DNA from: JBKHDT01 sp049974825 | GTDB lineage: Bacteria; Pseudomonadota; Gammaproteobacteria; Halothiobacillales; Halothiobacillaceae | DNA length: 64,000 nt | NCBI GenBank assembly: GCA_049974825.1 | Contig: JBNGDJ010000002.1 | Location: 1 to 64,000, forward strand | Direction of reading: 5' to 3' | Part shown: piece by piece, positions 53,307 to 61,669 of the stretch | Position numbering within the stretch: the stretch's first letter is position 1 | Layout: each line of letters begins with the position of its first letter | Notes under the pieces: generated by a model | Told to the model about the DNA's origin: nothing | Database searches by the model: none | The model's input: only the letters and a program-made list of their open reading frames with translations | Translations under genes and position numbers: made by a program

Positions 53307-54201
53307 CGATGGTCGCGTTGGACAGGGCTTCTGTCCAGCCGGAGACCAGTGCGAAGTAGTCCGTCGGTTGGTCGCCTTGCGGTTCCAGCGGCAGGGGAAT
53401 CACCGGCCAGCCGAGACGCTGCCCCAGCGATTGGGCCTTGCGATCGGGCTGGTAGTTTGCCAGCAAGACGATACCCGGCTTTCCGGTCCACTGGTCGACC
53501 AGGCCGGCAATATGACCGGCGGTGGGCGGTACGCCCGGCTTGGGCTCGAGGAAACCGACGAGCTCTACCGGCAGCCAGGCACTGAAGTAATCGAATTCCT
53601 CGTGGTAGGCAATCGCCCGGAGGGGTTGGGTGACGGCCTGTTTCCAGTCAGCCAGGCGGCGCTCGATCTCGCCTTCAAAGGCGCGCGCATTGCCCCGGAA
53701 TGTCTCGGCATGCTCCGGGTCGAGCAGGGCCAGATGATCTGCCAGCGCGTTGGCTGCCGCGATCATCTGTGGTGGCGAGAGGTTGAAATGCGGGTTGCCC
53801 TCAAGGTGCAGGTGCCCGCCGCCCGCCGGGTCGTAGCGTGTCGGGCGCAGATCCAGCGCATCGGCCATTTCCAGATATCCGGGCTGTCCGCGGCGCAGGT
53901 CCGGGTTGGCTGAGCCGTCGATGGCTGCCGGCAGCCAGCCTTCTTCCAGACCGGCACCGACCGCGACGACCAGGTCGGCCTGCCGCAGCCGGGCGATCAT
54001 GCCGGGGCGTGCAGTCAGGGCGTGGGCATCCCGGTCCGGTCCGACCAGCGTGCGCACGCTGACCCGATCGCCGCCGACGGCGTTGGCCAGCACGCCCATG
54101 CTCGGCGTGGTTGCGACAATCTGCAGGGGTTGCGCCCATGCCGGATTGAGGCCGGCGAGGGTGGTCAGCAGCAGGGCTGCCAGAAGACCAAGGCGTTTCA
54201 T
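53299..54201 (-). CDS. ZnuA-like periplasmic metal-binding protein
   Basis: Cluster A-I substrate-binding protein of about 300 residues. Signal peptide KRLGLLAALLLTTLAGLNP. Metal-site His residues fit DRDAHALTARPGMIARL, NPHFNLSPPQMIAAANAL and IAYHEEFDYFSAWL, with a C-terminal Asp region (ANYQPDRKAQ). There is no long His-rich loop as in some ZnuA, only GGGHLHLEGNPHF. It probably binds zinc; manganese cannot be excluded from sequence, but the Zur-like operator and the His-rich porin upstream favour zinc. Confidence 0.85.
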   Translation of the reverse strand: MKRLGLLAALLLTTLAGLNPAWAQPLQIVATTPSMGVLANAVGGDRVSVRTLVGPDRDAHALTARPGMIARLRQADLVVAVGAGLEEGWLPAAIDGSANPDLRRGQPGYLEMADALDLRPTRYDPAGGGHLHLEGNPHFNLSPPQMIAAANALADHLALLDPEHAETFRGNARAFEGEIERRLADWKQAVTQPLRAIAYHEEFDYFSAWLPVELVGFLEPKPGVPPTAGHIAGLVDQWTGKPGIVLLANYQPDRKAQSLGQRLGWPVIPLPLEPQGDQPTDYFALVSGWTEALSNATIDD

Positions 54202-54248
54202 GGATGATCGCTCCTGATGATCTGTTTCAAACGTGTAACCGGCCCGGA

Positions 54249-55580
54249 TCAGAACCGGTGCGCGGGGTGACTGCCGAACAGGGCGTTGAACTGCAGCATG
54301 AATGCCCAGCTGCTGCCATCTGGGCCGTGATGATGGTCCTCGTGGTGGTCGGCGGCCTCATGCGCGTGCGGATCGTGCGGCATGCCATAGTCCTCGTGCG
54401 TGACCTGGGCGCGCAGGAACATGGTCTCCCGGATCTTCCAGGTGGCCTGCAGGGCGTAGCGGTAACTGGTAGGTTGCTCGACGACGCCGGTCGGATGGAA
54501 GGCAAGGACGTCGTTGGTCAGGCCGAGTGCCTCGGCGCGGACACCGACTTCCCAGCGGGGCGCGATTCCGTAGACGGCCTCGGCGTAAAAGCCGTCCTGC
54601 TTTTCGCTGAAATCGTTCGGGTTCTTGCGCCAGCCGTGGTCATCACTGTAGCCCCGCGCGTTGACCGAACGGTGAACGTAATAGTACTCGCCCCCCACGC
54701 GCCAGTTGCCGTGGCCATAGGGGCGGCCGGATTCGTGACGGTACATGGCGTCAAATCCGCCGAACCAGGCATCGCCCTCAACGGTGTGCTTGTGGGCGCC
54801 ATGATCATCCAGTCGGGCGTACTGACGCGACAGGCCCCAAGAGGTGCCGAGCTGCAGGGCATGGCCCGCCGGCAGTTCCGGCCCGGCCTTGAGGAAGGCC
54901 GTCCAGAGACGAGGGCCGCTGTCCTTGTCATGGTAGGCCTCGTCGGTCCAGGCATTCAGGCCCTCGCCATTGCCTTGCAGCAATTCGGTGCCCACGACCA
55001 TGTACGTGCTCGTCGGCAGAACGTAGGTCAGCTGCGCGCCGGTTTCGTGGAGGCCGTGGTCGCCGAAAAGATAGCGGTTGACCAGTGGGCGCTCGATGAA
55101 ATCCCACTCGTGCGGATGCCGGCTGTTGATGTAGCCGATGTCCGAGAGGAACTTGCCCGCCTTGACCCGCAGACCGGCCGGCAGGGCACGGGTCTGCAGA
55201 TAGGCTTCCTCGACATGGATGTCCTGATCGTCGAAGGCGACGTTGACCACCCCGTCGAACAGGTCGGTGCGCGCACGCATCGAGATTTCAGAGTGCCCCA
55301 GGTTGAAGCCTTCGTCGAACCCGTGCTTGTGTCCATGCCCGCCATGGTCATGACCGCCATGGTCATGGCCCTCGTGGTCATGGCCCGCATGACCGTGATC
55401 AAAGCCCGCTGGTTCGTTCTCCTCGCCTGAGAACCGGTCGTAGTACACGCCGTCAAGCGTCAGGGAAAAGTCGAGATCGACGCCGCCCACGCTGAACATG
55501 CTGTCGTCGGCTGCAAGCGGCTGCTGTGCGGCCAGCGCGAGCGTGAGCGCGGCCAGTGGGAAGCTTTTGGGCAATTTCAT
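54249..55580 (-). CDS. histidine-rich outer-membrane porin-like protein of the zinc operon
   Basis: Beta-barrel-like protein of about 443 residues. Signal peptide with PLAALTLALAAQQPLAA. Near residues 60-90 a loop is built from His-Asp/Gly repeats (HGHAGHDHEGHDHGGHDHGG followed by HGHKHG). Amphipathic strands fill the rest (FDGVVNVAFDDQDIHVEEAY, SARGYS-type turns), ending ...FMLQFNALFGSHPAHRF with a terminal Phe as in outer-membrane proteins. A second His cluster (HEAADHHEDHHHG) lies near the C-terminus. First gene of the operon, 31 bp from the operator. It probably lets zinc cross the outer membrane and collects it on the His loop. No TonB box seen. Confidence 0.8.
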   Translation of the reverse strand: MKLPKSFPLAALTLALAAQQPLAADDSMFSVGGVDLDFSLTLDGVYYDRFSGEENEPAGFDHGHAGHDHEGHDHGGHDHGGHGHKHGFDEGFNLGHSEISMRARTDLFDGVVNVAFDDQDIHVEEAYLQTRALPAGLRVKAGKFLSDIGYINSRHPHEWDFIERPLVNRYLFGDHGLHETGAQLTYVLPTSTYMVVGTELLQGNGEGLNAWTDEAYHDKDSGPRLWTAFLKAGPELPAGHALQLGTSWGLSRQYARLDDHGAHKHTVEGDAWFGGFDAMYRHESGRPYGHGNWRVGGEYYYVHRSVNARGYSDDHGWRKNPNDFSEKQDGFYAEAVYGIAPRWEVGVRAEALGLTNDVLAFHPTGVVEQPTSYRYALQATWKIRETMFLRAQVTHEDYGMPHDPHAHEAADHHEDHHHGPDGSSWAFMLQFNALFGSHPAHRF

Positions 55581-55611
55581 GGCTCTTGAGGCTCTCCGGT
55601 ATCCGTTCGTG

Positions 55612-55649
55612 ATGTTATACAGTAACCAGTAAATGTTACTTTATAACAT
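55612..55649 (-). promoter_or_regulatory. two-box Zur-like operator of the zinc operon
   Basis: A 38-bp near-palindrome: a 15-base arm (55612-55626) and its counterpart (55635-55649), matching at 14 of 15 positions, around an 8-bp centre. Each arm holds a 13-bp inverted repeat of the Zur type, GTTATACAGTAAC (55614-55626) and GTTACTTTATAAC (55635-55647). The centre lies about 50 bp upstream of the porin start, at promoter distance. A Zur-like regulator is encoded at 17558-18076. Binding by Zur is inferred from the GTTATA-x-TATAAC consensus, not proven. Confidence 0.72.
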
Positions 55650-55719
55650 TCCGGAGTGGCCTGACAACCGGCCAATGCGCGTTCAGCGCCTGTGGTTTTT
55701 TGTCCGGGGGTTTAACAGG

Positions 55720-57489
55720 TCAGATCTGGTGCGTCTGCAGCCAGAGCTCCAGCAGCGCCAGGTGCCAGAGCTTGCTGCCCTTGAGCCGGGTAAAGTGCTG
55801 ATCTGGCTCGGCCAGCAGCCGGTCCACGTAGGCACGGTCATAGAGTCCCCGCTCGCGGCAGGCCTGGCTGTGCAGAATGTCCTGCATGAATTCGAGGAAT
55901 TCCCCACGGACGAACTTGAGCGCGGGCACCGGGAAATACCCCTTGGGCCGGTCGATCACCGCGTCCGGGACCAGTCCGCGGGCGACGCGCTTGAGCAGGT
56001 ACTTGCCCCCGTCGCGAAGCTTTAGCTGCGGAGGTGCCTGCATGGCCCGCTCGACCAGTTCGTGGTCCAGGAACGGCACCCGGGCCTCCAGGCCCCAGGC
56101 CATGGTCATGTTGTCCACGCGCTTGACCGGATCGTCGACGATCAGGGTGGTCACGTCGAAGGCCAGAACCCGGTCCAGGTACTCGTCGGCCTGTATGGTG
56201 GCAAGGCGTTCGCGTACCAGCTCGCTCGTGTGGTCCATGCCGCGGTAGCCCGGGTTGACCATGCTGCGGAATTCGTCGTGGTCGCGATCAAAGTAGAAGG
56301 GCGCGAACCGCTCAAGCAGGTCGCCTTCGGCTGCGGCCATCTGCGGGTACCAGAAATAGCCGCCGAACACCTCGTCCGCCCCCTGGCCACTCTGGACGAC
56401 CTTGACCTCGCGCGAGACCTGCTCGGCCAGAAGATAGAAGGCGACCGCGTCCTGACCCACCATCGGCTCGGCCATCTGTGCGACGGCTTCCGGCAGTCGG
56501 GAGAGCACCTGCGCATTGGGCACGTGAAACTTGTGGTGCTGGGTATCGAAGCGTTCGACCACCGGGTCGGAATACTCGAACTCCGAGCCTTTTTCCTCCG
56601 GCTGGTCCTCAAAGCCGATGGTAAAGGTGAGGGGGCGCTGGCCGGTTTCGGCCAGGAGGCCGACCAGTAGCGACGAGTCGAGCCCGCCCGAGAGCAGCAC
56701 CCCGACGGGAACATCGGCAATCTCGACCCGCCGCCGCACGGCATTGAGCAACGATTCGTGGATCGATTCGACCCATTCGGATTCGCTAAGCGCCGTTTCG
56801 GGGCGCCGGGCCGTCAGTGTCCAGTAGCGGCGCTGTATGGTGGCGCCGTCGGGTTCGACGATCATCAGGTGGGCGGGCGGAAGCTTCCGAATGCCCTGCA
56901 GGATGGTGCGCGGTGCAGGGACGACCGCGTGCAGGGTGAAATGATGATGCAGGGCGACGGGGTCGATCGCGGTATCCACCGAACCGCCGGCCAGCAGGGC
57001 CTGGGTATTGGAGGCAAAGCGGAAGCTGCGGTTGTCCTGGGCATAGTAAAGCGGCTTGATCCCCATCCGGTCGCGGGCAAGCATCATTCGGCCGGTCTTC
57101 ATTTCCCAGATGGCGAAAGCGAACATGCCGGTCAGACGCTGCACGCAGTCTTCGCCCCATTCGGCATAGGCCTTGAGGATCACTTCCGTATCCCCCGAGG
57201 ACATGAAGTGGTGGCCGCGGGCCGTCAGTTCGCGCCTGAGCTCGGGGTGGTTGTAGATCGTGCCGTTGAAGACAAGCGCCAGTCCCAAGGCCTGGTCCAC
57301 CATGGGCTGATGGCCGTGGAAGCTCAGATCCAGGATGGCCAGGCGTCGATGGCCCATGGCGAGCGGGCCGTCCGAAAAGCTGCCTTCATGGTCGGGGCCC
57401 CGCCGTTCCAGGCAGTTGAGCATGGACCGCAGTTGGCCCAGGTCCGGGCGATCGTGGTCAAAACGTCTGATACCGCAGATTCCGCACAT
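55720..57489 (-). CDS. asnO: N-acetylglutaminylglutamine amidotransferase (asparagine-synthase family)
   Basis: Protein of about 589 residues. ATG 57489 puts the catalytic Cys at position 2 (MCGICGIRRFDHDRPDLGQL). The class-II glutaminase half has RRGPDHEG, LVFNGTIYNHPELRREL and SSGDTEVILKAYAEWGEDCV. The synthase half has VGVLLSGGLDSSLLVGLLAE (ATP loop), VVQSGQGADEVFGGYFWYPQ and VDNMTMAWGLEARVPFLDHE. The ends VVPAPRTILQGIRKLPPAH and LKGSKLWHLALLELWLQTHQ fit the NAGGN amidotransferase subgroup better than AsnB. That enzyme amidates the osmoprotective dipeptide N-acetylglutaminylglutamine. The usual partner synthase (ngg) is not adjacent. An ORF extension to 57591 was rejected. Confidence 0.8.
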   Translation of the reverse strand: MCGICGIRRFDHDRPDLGQLRSMLNCLERRGPDHEGSFSDGPLAMGHRRLAILDLSFHGHQPMVDQALGLALVFNGTIYNHPELRRELTARGHHFMSSGDTEVILKAYAEWGEDCVQRLTGMFAFAIWEMKTGRMMLARDRMGIKPLYYAQDNRSFRFASNTQALLAGGSVDTAIDPVALHHHFTLHAVVPAPRTILQGIRKLPPAHLMIVEPDGATIQRRYWTLTARRPETALSESEWVESIHESLLNAVRRRVEIADVPVGVLLSGGLDSSLLVGLLAETGQRPLTFTIGFEDQPEEKGSEFEYSDPVVERFDTQHHKFHVPNAQVLSRLPEAVAQMAEPMVGQDAVAFYLLAEQVSREVKVVQSGQGADEVFGGYFWYPQMAAAEGDLLERFAPFYFDRDHDEFRSMVNPGYRGMDHTSELVRERLATIQADEYLDRVLAFDVTTLIVDDPVKRVDNMTMAWGLEARVPFLDHELVERAMQAPPQLKLRDGGKYLLKRVARGLVPDAVIDRPKGYFPVPALKFVRGEFLEFMQDILHSQACRERGLYDRAYVDRLLAEPDQHFTRLKGSKLWHLALLELWLQTHQI

Positions 57490-57712
57490 GGATTCGGAGC
57501 TTCCCCTGACTGGTTGAGGATCGGCAAACAACCGGTCCGTTGTGGTGAAAGTCACTGTGCACAAGGGCCCTCGGCCTTTGTGCATGAACAACGTAAGATA
57601 CCACGCGCAGGATTCGTCCCGGTTCGGGGCAGGGGATTCCTTTCGTGGGGAAGCACCCTTGTGCTATAAAGCCGACTGACGTGCTCAACCACTATTTCGA
57701 ACGGAGGAACGC

Positions 57713-58321
57713 ATGGCCTTTACGCTGCCTGATCTGTCCTACGGCTACGACGCGCTGGAAAAGTCCTTCGACGCGCGCACCATGGAAATCCACCACAGCA
57801 AGCACCACGGTGCCTACGTCAACAACTGCAATGCGGCCATTGCAGGCACCGAGTGGGATGACAAGCCCGTCGAGGAACTGCTGGCCAATGTCTCTTCCCT
57901 GCCGGCAGCCGTGCGCAACAATGGCGGCGGTCATTACAACCACTCCCTGTTCTGGACGGTGCTGTCTCCAGACGGCGGTGGCAACCCGGGTGGGGATCTG
58001 GGTGCCGAGATCGAAAAGAGCTTCGACAGCTTCGAGGCCTTCAAGGAGCAGTTCTCCAATGCCGGCAAGACCCGCTTCGGTTCAGGCTGGGCCTGGCTGA
58101 TCGTCGATCCGATGGGCAAGCTGCAGATCTGCTCGACTCCCAACCAAGACAATCCGCTGATGGATATCGCCGAGATCAAGGGGACCCCGATCCTGGGCCT
58201 GGATGTCTGGGAGCACGCCTATTACCTGCGCTACCAGAACCGCCGCCCCGACTATATCGCCGCTTTCTGGGACGTGGTGAACTGGGACGAGGTGGCCCGT
58301 CGCTACGCTGCGGCCAAGTAA
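57713..58321 (+). CDS. sodA: superoxide dismutase, Mn-type
   Basis: Enzyme of about 202 residues. Metal ligands are in HHSKHHGAYVNNCN (first His), GGGHYNHSLFWTVLS (second His), and DVWEHAYYLRYQNRRPDYI (Asp and third His). GGGHYNHSLFW and DVWEHAYYLRYQNRRP are Mn-type; Fe-type SodB would read AAQ-x-WNH. Cambialistic use is possible. GGAGG lies five bases upstream of ATG 57713. A strong terminator follows. Confidence 0.9.
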   Translation: MAFTLPDLSYGYDALEKSFDARTMEIHHSKHHGAYVNNCNAAIAGTEWDDKPVEELLANVSSLPAAVRNNGGGHYNHSLFWTVLSPDGGGNPGGDLGAEIEKSFDSFEAFKEQFSNAGKTRFGSGWAWLIVDPMGKLQICSTPNQDNPLMDIAEIKGTPILGLDVWEHAYYLRYQNRRPDYIAAFWDVVNWDEVARRYAAAK

Positions 58322-58365
58322 GCAGGGCTGTTTTGCGGTGAGGTGATTCCCGCCGTCGCGCAATG

Positions 58366-58400
58366 AAAAACCGCCGGAGCGAAAGCGCCGGCGGTTTTTT
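58366..58400 (+). terminator. rho-independent terminator after sodA
   Basis: Stem CCGCCGG (58371-58377) with CCGGCGG (58388-58394), GAAA loop at 58381-58384, an A-run before and TTTTTT after. The flanking A and T runs would also let it act on the opposite strand. Confidence 0.9.
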
Positions 58401-58449
58401 GTTGGCCGTCTCTTCGATCTTCAGACGGGTGGAGGATCTCTGGCTGCGA

Positions 58450-58479
58450 AAGGAATCTCTGCGCGCGCGGAGTTTCCTT
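58450..58479. repeat. 30-bp palindrome related to dispersed-repeat ends
   Basis: AAGGAATCTCTGCGC (58450-58464) and GCGCGGAGTTTCCTT (58465-58479) are inverted repeats with three mismatches. Its ends match the element termini GGAATCTCTGCA and GCAGAGTTTCC. A related copy precedes the second Uma2 gene at about 59272-59302. Confidence 0.7.
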
Positions 58480-58521
58480 AAGGCAGCTGACCGGTTGCTG
58501 CATGAGCAAATCGTCGCGGGA

Positions 58522-59127
58522 TTATGTTGAGGCCCCCGAGACCGGTTCGACCGGCATGAACTCGACATCCCGGTAGATCTGCGCCATTGAAAGGGTCAGC
58601 TGCCAGTCCGGACGCTCGATGGAAAGGCTGCCATCGAGATCGTCACAGTCTTGCAGGGTCCAGCGGTTCAGGTCGTCTCGGGTATACAGGTCCACATGCG
58701 GGCGGTCCTGGGCGACCAGCAGGTAGGCATACAGCGAATCGATATGCCGGTAGTGCTCGAACTTCACGCCCCGGTCGTACCCCTCGGTGCCCGGAGAGAG
58801 CACTTCCACGATCAGCAGCGGGGACTGCTTGGCCAGGCGTTGTGCCTGATCCGTTTCGGCGCAGGTCACGAATACGTCCGGGTAAAAGAAAGATTCGGAG
58901 TGGGCGACCGCGACTTTCACATCGCCCATGAATACCCGGCAGGGTGGTTTGTCGAAATGACTCCTCAGCTCGATATAAAGGTTGCCGGAAATCACATTGT
59001 GCCAGTCCGTTCCGCCGGTCATGGCGAAAACTTCGCCGTTGACGAGCTCGTGGCGGGTTTCTTGACGTGCCTCCCATTCCAGGAAGTCCGCAGGAGTGAA
59101 AGTCAGCGTTTCAGCGAGATTGTTCAT
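58522..59127 (-). CDS. Uma2-family (DUF820) putative nuclease, copy 1
   Basis: Protein of 201 residues. Uma2 is a PD-(D/E)XK-like family common in cyanobacteria and scattered elsewhere. LEWEARQETRHELVNGEVFA with the E near residue 31, FMGDVKVAVAHSESFFYPDV (P-D) and LIVEVLSPGTEGYDRGVKFE (E-V-x-S with a Lys-bearing helix after) give the usual D/E/K set. The role is unknown; these genes often sit in defence or mobile contexts. Protein identical to copy 2 at 59344-59949; two synonymous changes near the 3' end. Confidence 0.85.
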   Translation of the reverse strand: MNNLAETLTFTPADFLEWEARQETRHELVNGEVFAMTGGTDWHNVISGNLYIELRSHFDKPPCRVFMGDVKVAVAHSESFFYPDVFVTCAETDQAQRLAKQSPLLIVEVLSPGTEGYDRGVKFEHYRHIDSLYAYLLVAQDRPHVDLYTRDDLNRWTLQDCDDLDGSLSIERPDWQLTLSMAQIYRDVEFMPVEPVSGAST

Positions 59128-59164
59128 GATCTGTCTCCCCGTCCTGTCAGTCGGCTGTTCTGGG

Positions 59165-59258
59165 GGCGGCCATGCGTGTCTGAACGCGAGCTCCGCCAGC
59201 TGACCCGTTTAGCTGGCGTCAGCCCACAAAGCCAAGGATGGCTTTGTGCAGAGTTTCC
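59165..59258 (+). repeat. fragment of the dispersed repeat between the Uma2 copies
   Basis: Contains the GCGTGTCTGAACGCGAGCTC segment and the right-end hairpin around AAAGCCAAGGATGGCTTTGT, then GCAGAGTTTCC, as in copies A and B. It lies upstream of Uma2 copy 1 and directly before the second duplicated unit. A shorter, degraded counterpart follows copy 2 at about 59990-60080. Confidence 0.7.
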
Positions 59259-59343
59259 TTGGCCGGCTCAACGAATCTCTACGCGAGCGCGGAGTTTCCT
59301 TAAGGCAGTTGGCCTGTTGCTGCATGAGCAAATCGTCGCGGGA

Positions 59344-59949
59344 TTATGTTGAGGCCCCTGAGACCGGTTCGACCGGCATGAATTCGACATCCCGGTAGAT
59401 CTGCGCCATTGAAAGGGTCAGCTGCCAGTCCGGACGCTCGATGGAAAGGCTGCCATCGAGATCGTCACAGTCTTGCAGGGTCCAGCGGTTCAGGTCGTCT
59501 CGGGTATACAGGTCCACATGCGGGCGGTCCTGGGCGACCAGCAGGTAGGCATACAGCGAATCGATATGCCGGTAGTGCTCGAACTTCACGCCCCGGTCGT
59601 ACCCCTCGGTGCCCGGAGAGAGCACTTCCACGATCAGCAGCGGGGACTGCTTGGCCAGGCGTTGTGCCTGATCCGTTTCGGCGCAGGTCACGAATACGTC
59701 CGGGTAAAAGAAAGATTCGGAGTGGGCGACCGCGACTTTCACATCGCCCATGAATACCCGGCAGGGTGGTTTGTCGAAATGACTCCTCAGCTCGATATAA
59801 AGGTTGCCGGAAATCACATTGTGCCAGTCCGTTCCGCCGGTCATGGCGAAAACTTCGCCGTTGACGAGCTCGTGGCGGGTTTCTTGACGTGCCTCCCATT
59901 CCAGGAAGTCCGCAGGAGTGAAAGTCAGCGTTTCAGCGAGATTGTTCAT
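59344..59949 (-). CDS. Uma2-family (DUF820) putative nuclease, copy 2
   Basis: Identical in protein to copy 1. The unit repeats at an offset of 822 bp. Sequence 58562-59204 equals 59384-60026 base for base as far as I can compare. Outside that span the flanks drift, so the duplication is recent or kept uniform by gene conversion. Confidence 0.85.
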   Translation of the reverse strand: MNNLAETLTFTPADFLEWEARQETRHELVNGEVFAMTGGTDWHNVISGNLYIELRSHFDKPPCRVFMGDVKVAVAHSESFFYPDVFVTCAETDQAQRLAKQSPLLIVEVLSPGTEGYDRGVKFEHYRHIDSLYAYLLVAQDRPHVDLYTRDDLNRWTLQDCDDLDGSLSIERPDWQLTLSMAQIYRDVEFMPVEPVSGAST

Positions 59950-60310
59950 GATCTGTCTCCCCGTCCTGTCAGTCGGCTGTTCTGGGGGCGGCCATGCGTG
60001 TCTGAACGCGAGCTCCGCCAGCTGACTTGTTCAGCTGGCTCAGGCCTGCAACGCCAAGGATGGTCTTTTGCCGAGTTTACCAAAGCTTGCAGCTTTCACT
60101 CCGGGGAACCTCGAAAAGCCCCATTCATGGGGGTTTTCGACGAAGTCGTTCGCGGTGAACCCAAGAACGACTTTTGCTATTTCAACCGCTTACGCGGTTG
60201 ATAAGTCGAAGCCCCTTTACCCGCAGGGTTGCTCTTGGCGGGCCGAAGAACAGGGATGAGTTGGAGCATCGCTCGGTGCGGTCTGCGCGATATGTGGGCC
60301 TGTTTATGGT
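59950..60310. other. 361-bp region with a repeat fragment and a three-hairpin cluster
   Basis: No gene. 59950-60026 belongs to the duplicated Uma2 unit. Then come three inverted repeats in a row: 60112-60122 with 60130-60139 (CGAAAAGCCCC and GGGGTTTTCG, one bulge), 60143-60151 with 60165-60173 (AAGTCGTTC/GAACGACTT) and 60183-60189 with 60194-60200 (CAACCGC/GCGGTTG). It lies downstream of radA and could end its transcript. Confidence 0.6.
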
Positions 60311-61666
60311 TCAGAGCTGATCGAGCGCCTCGGCCAGGTGGGCCACCGGCACGACTTCAAGCCCCTCGATCGGGCGGGTCGGAGCGTTTGCCTTGGGGAT
60401 AATGGCTCGGGTAAATCCATGCTTGGCCGCTTCCTGCAATCGCTCCGGCCCGCCGGGTACCGGCCGGATCTCGCCTGCCAGACCGACTTCGCCGAAAACT
60501 ACCAGCGGACCGCCCAACGGCCGGTTGCGAAAGCTCGAAAGAATGGCCAGCAGGGTCGGCAGGTCCGAGGCGGTCTCGCCGACGCGGACGCCGCCAACCA
60601 CATTGAGAAACACGTCCTGGTCGAACATGGCCACCTGCCCATGGCGATGCATCACGGCAAGCAGCATGGCGAGCCGGTTCTGCTCCAGCCCGACCGCCAC
60701 GCGGCGCGGATTGCCCAGGGGGCTTTCGGCCACCAGGGCCTGGACTTCGACCAGCAGGGGGCGGGTGCCCTCGCGGGTCACCATGATCACGCTGCCGGCC
60801 ACATCTTCCTCATGCCGCGAAAGAAAGATCGCCGATGGGTTGCTAACGGGTTTGAGTCCGGTATCGGTCATGGCAAAGACGCCCAGCTCGTTGGCCGCGC
60901 CGAAGCGGTTCTTGACTGCCCGGACGACCCGAAACCGGGCGCCTGACTCGCCTTCGAAGTAGAGCACGGTGTCCACCATGTGCTCCAACACGCGCGGGCC
61001 GGCCAGCGCCCCTTCCTTGGTGACATGACCCACAATGAAGACCGAAATGCCGCGATTCTTCGCCAGGCGAACCAGTCGTGCCGTTGCTTCCCGGACTTGA
61101 GATACGGAGCCCGGTGCGGCGCCAAGATCCTCGCTGTGCAGGGTCTGGATGGAGTCCACGACCAGAATGCCGGGGCGGATTCTGTCGCTGGCCGCGAGAA
61201 TCTGCTCGACGCTCGTTTCGCTCATCAGTTGCAGCGCCCCGGCATCCAGCCCCAGTCGTCGCGCCCGCAATGCCACCTGCTGAAGTGATTCTTCGCCGGT
61301 GACGTACAGTCCGTCCAGCCGACCCTGCAGCAGCGCCAGGGTCTGCAGCAGCAGGGTGGACTTGCCGATGCCGGGGTCGCCGCCAAGCAGCACCACGGAA
61401 CCCTCCACCAGCCCGCCGCCGAGTACGCGGTCCAGCTCGTCCAGCCCGGTTGAGAGGCGGGCGGTCTCGCGGATTTCTACATCGCCCAGGGGAACGATTC
61501 GGGCCGATTCCCCGGCGTACCCACGCCCGCCCGCGCCCGTCGTCGCCCCTTCAAGACGTTGCTCGACCAGGCTGTTCCAGGCGCCACACTCACTGCAGCG
61601 GCCTGCCCATTTGGGACTTTGGGCACCACACTCCTGGCAGACATGGATGGTCCGGCTCCTTGCCAT
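60311..61666 (-). CDS. radA: DNA repair protein RadA
   Basis: RecA-like ATPase of about 451 residues that drives branch migration in recombination. N-terminal zinc finger (CQECGAQSPKWAGRCSECGA), Walker A LLGGDPGIGKSTLLLQ, Walker B in PGILVVDSIQTLHSEDL, the RadA-specific KNRFG motif in RAVKNRFGAANELGVF, and a Lon-like C-terminal domain (FGEVGLAGEIRPVPGGPERL). It starts 3 bp after corB ends, as the last gene of ypjD-corB-radA. Confidence 0.95.
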   Translation of the reverse strand: MARSRTIHVCQECGAQSPKWAGRCSECGAWNSLVEQRLEGATTGAGGRGYAGESARIVPLGDVEIRETARLSTGLDELDRVLGGGLVEGSVVLLGGDPGIGKSTLLLQTLALLQGRLDGLYVTGEESLQQVALRARRLGLDAGALQLMSETSVEQILAASDRIRPGILVVDSIQTLHSEDLGAAPGSVSQVREATARLVRLAKNRGISVFIVGHVTKEGALAGPRVLEHMVDTVLYFEGESGARFRVVRAVKNRFGAANELGVFAMTDTGLKPVSNPSAIFLSRHEEDVAGSVIMVTREGTRPLLVEVQALVAESPLGNPRRVAVGLEQNRLAMLLAVMHRHGQVAMFDQDVFLNVVGGVRVGETASDLPTLLAILSSFRNRPLGGPLVVFGEVGLAGEIRPVPGGPERLQEAAKHGFTRAIIPKANAPTRPIEGLEVVPVAHLAEALDQL

Positions 61667-61669
61667 GAC

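Noticed and set aside
55720..57489. Plain asparagine synthetase B
   Set aside because: Length, the VVPAPRTIL segment, QGADEVFGGYFWYP and the C-terminal GSKLW fit the NAGGN amidotransferase subgroup better, although the reaction is not proven.
57713..58321. Fe-type superoxide dismutase (SodB)
   Set aside because: GGGHYNHSLFW is Mn-type; SodB would carry AAQ-x-WNH.
11055..60080. Insertion sequences behind the repeats
   Set aside because: No transposase or remnant was found in any copy. If mobile, they are non-autonomous.
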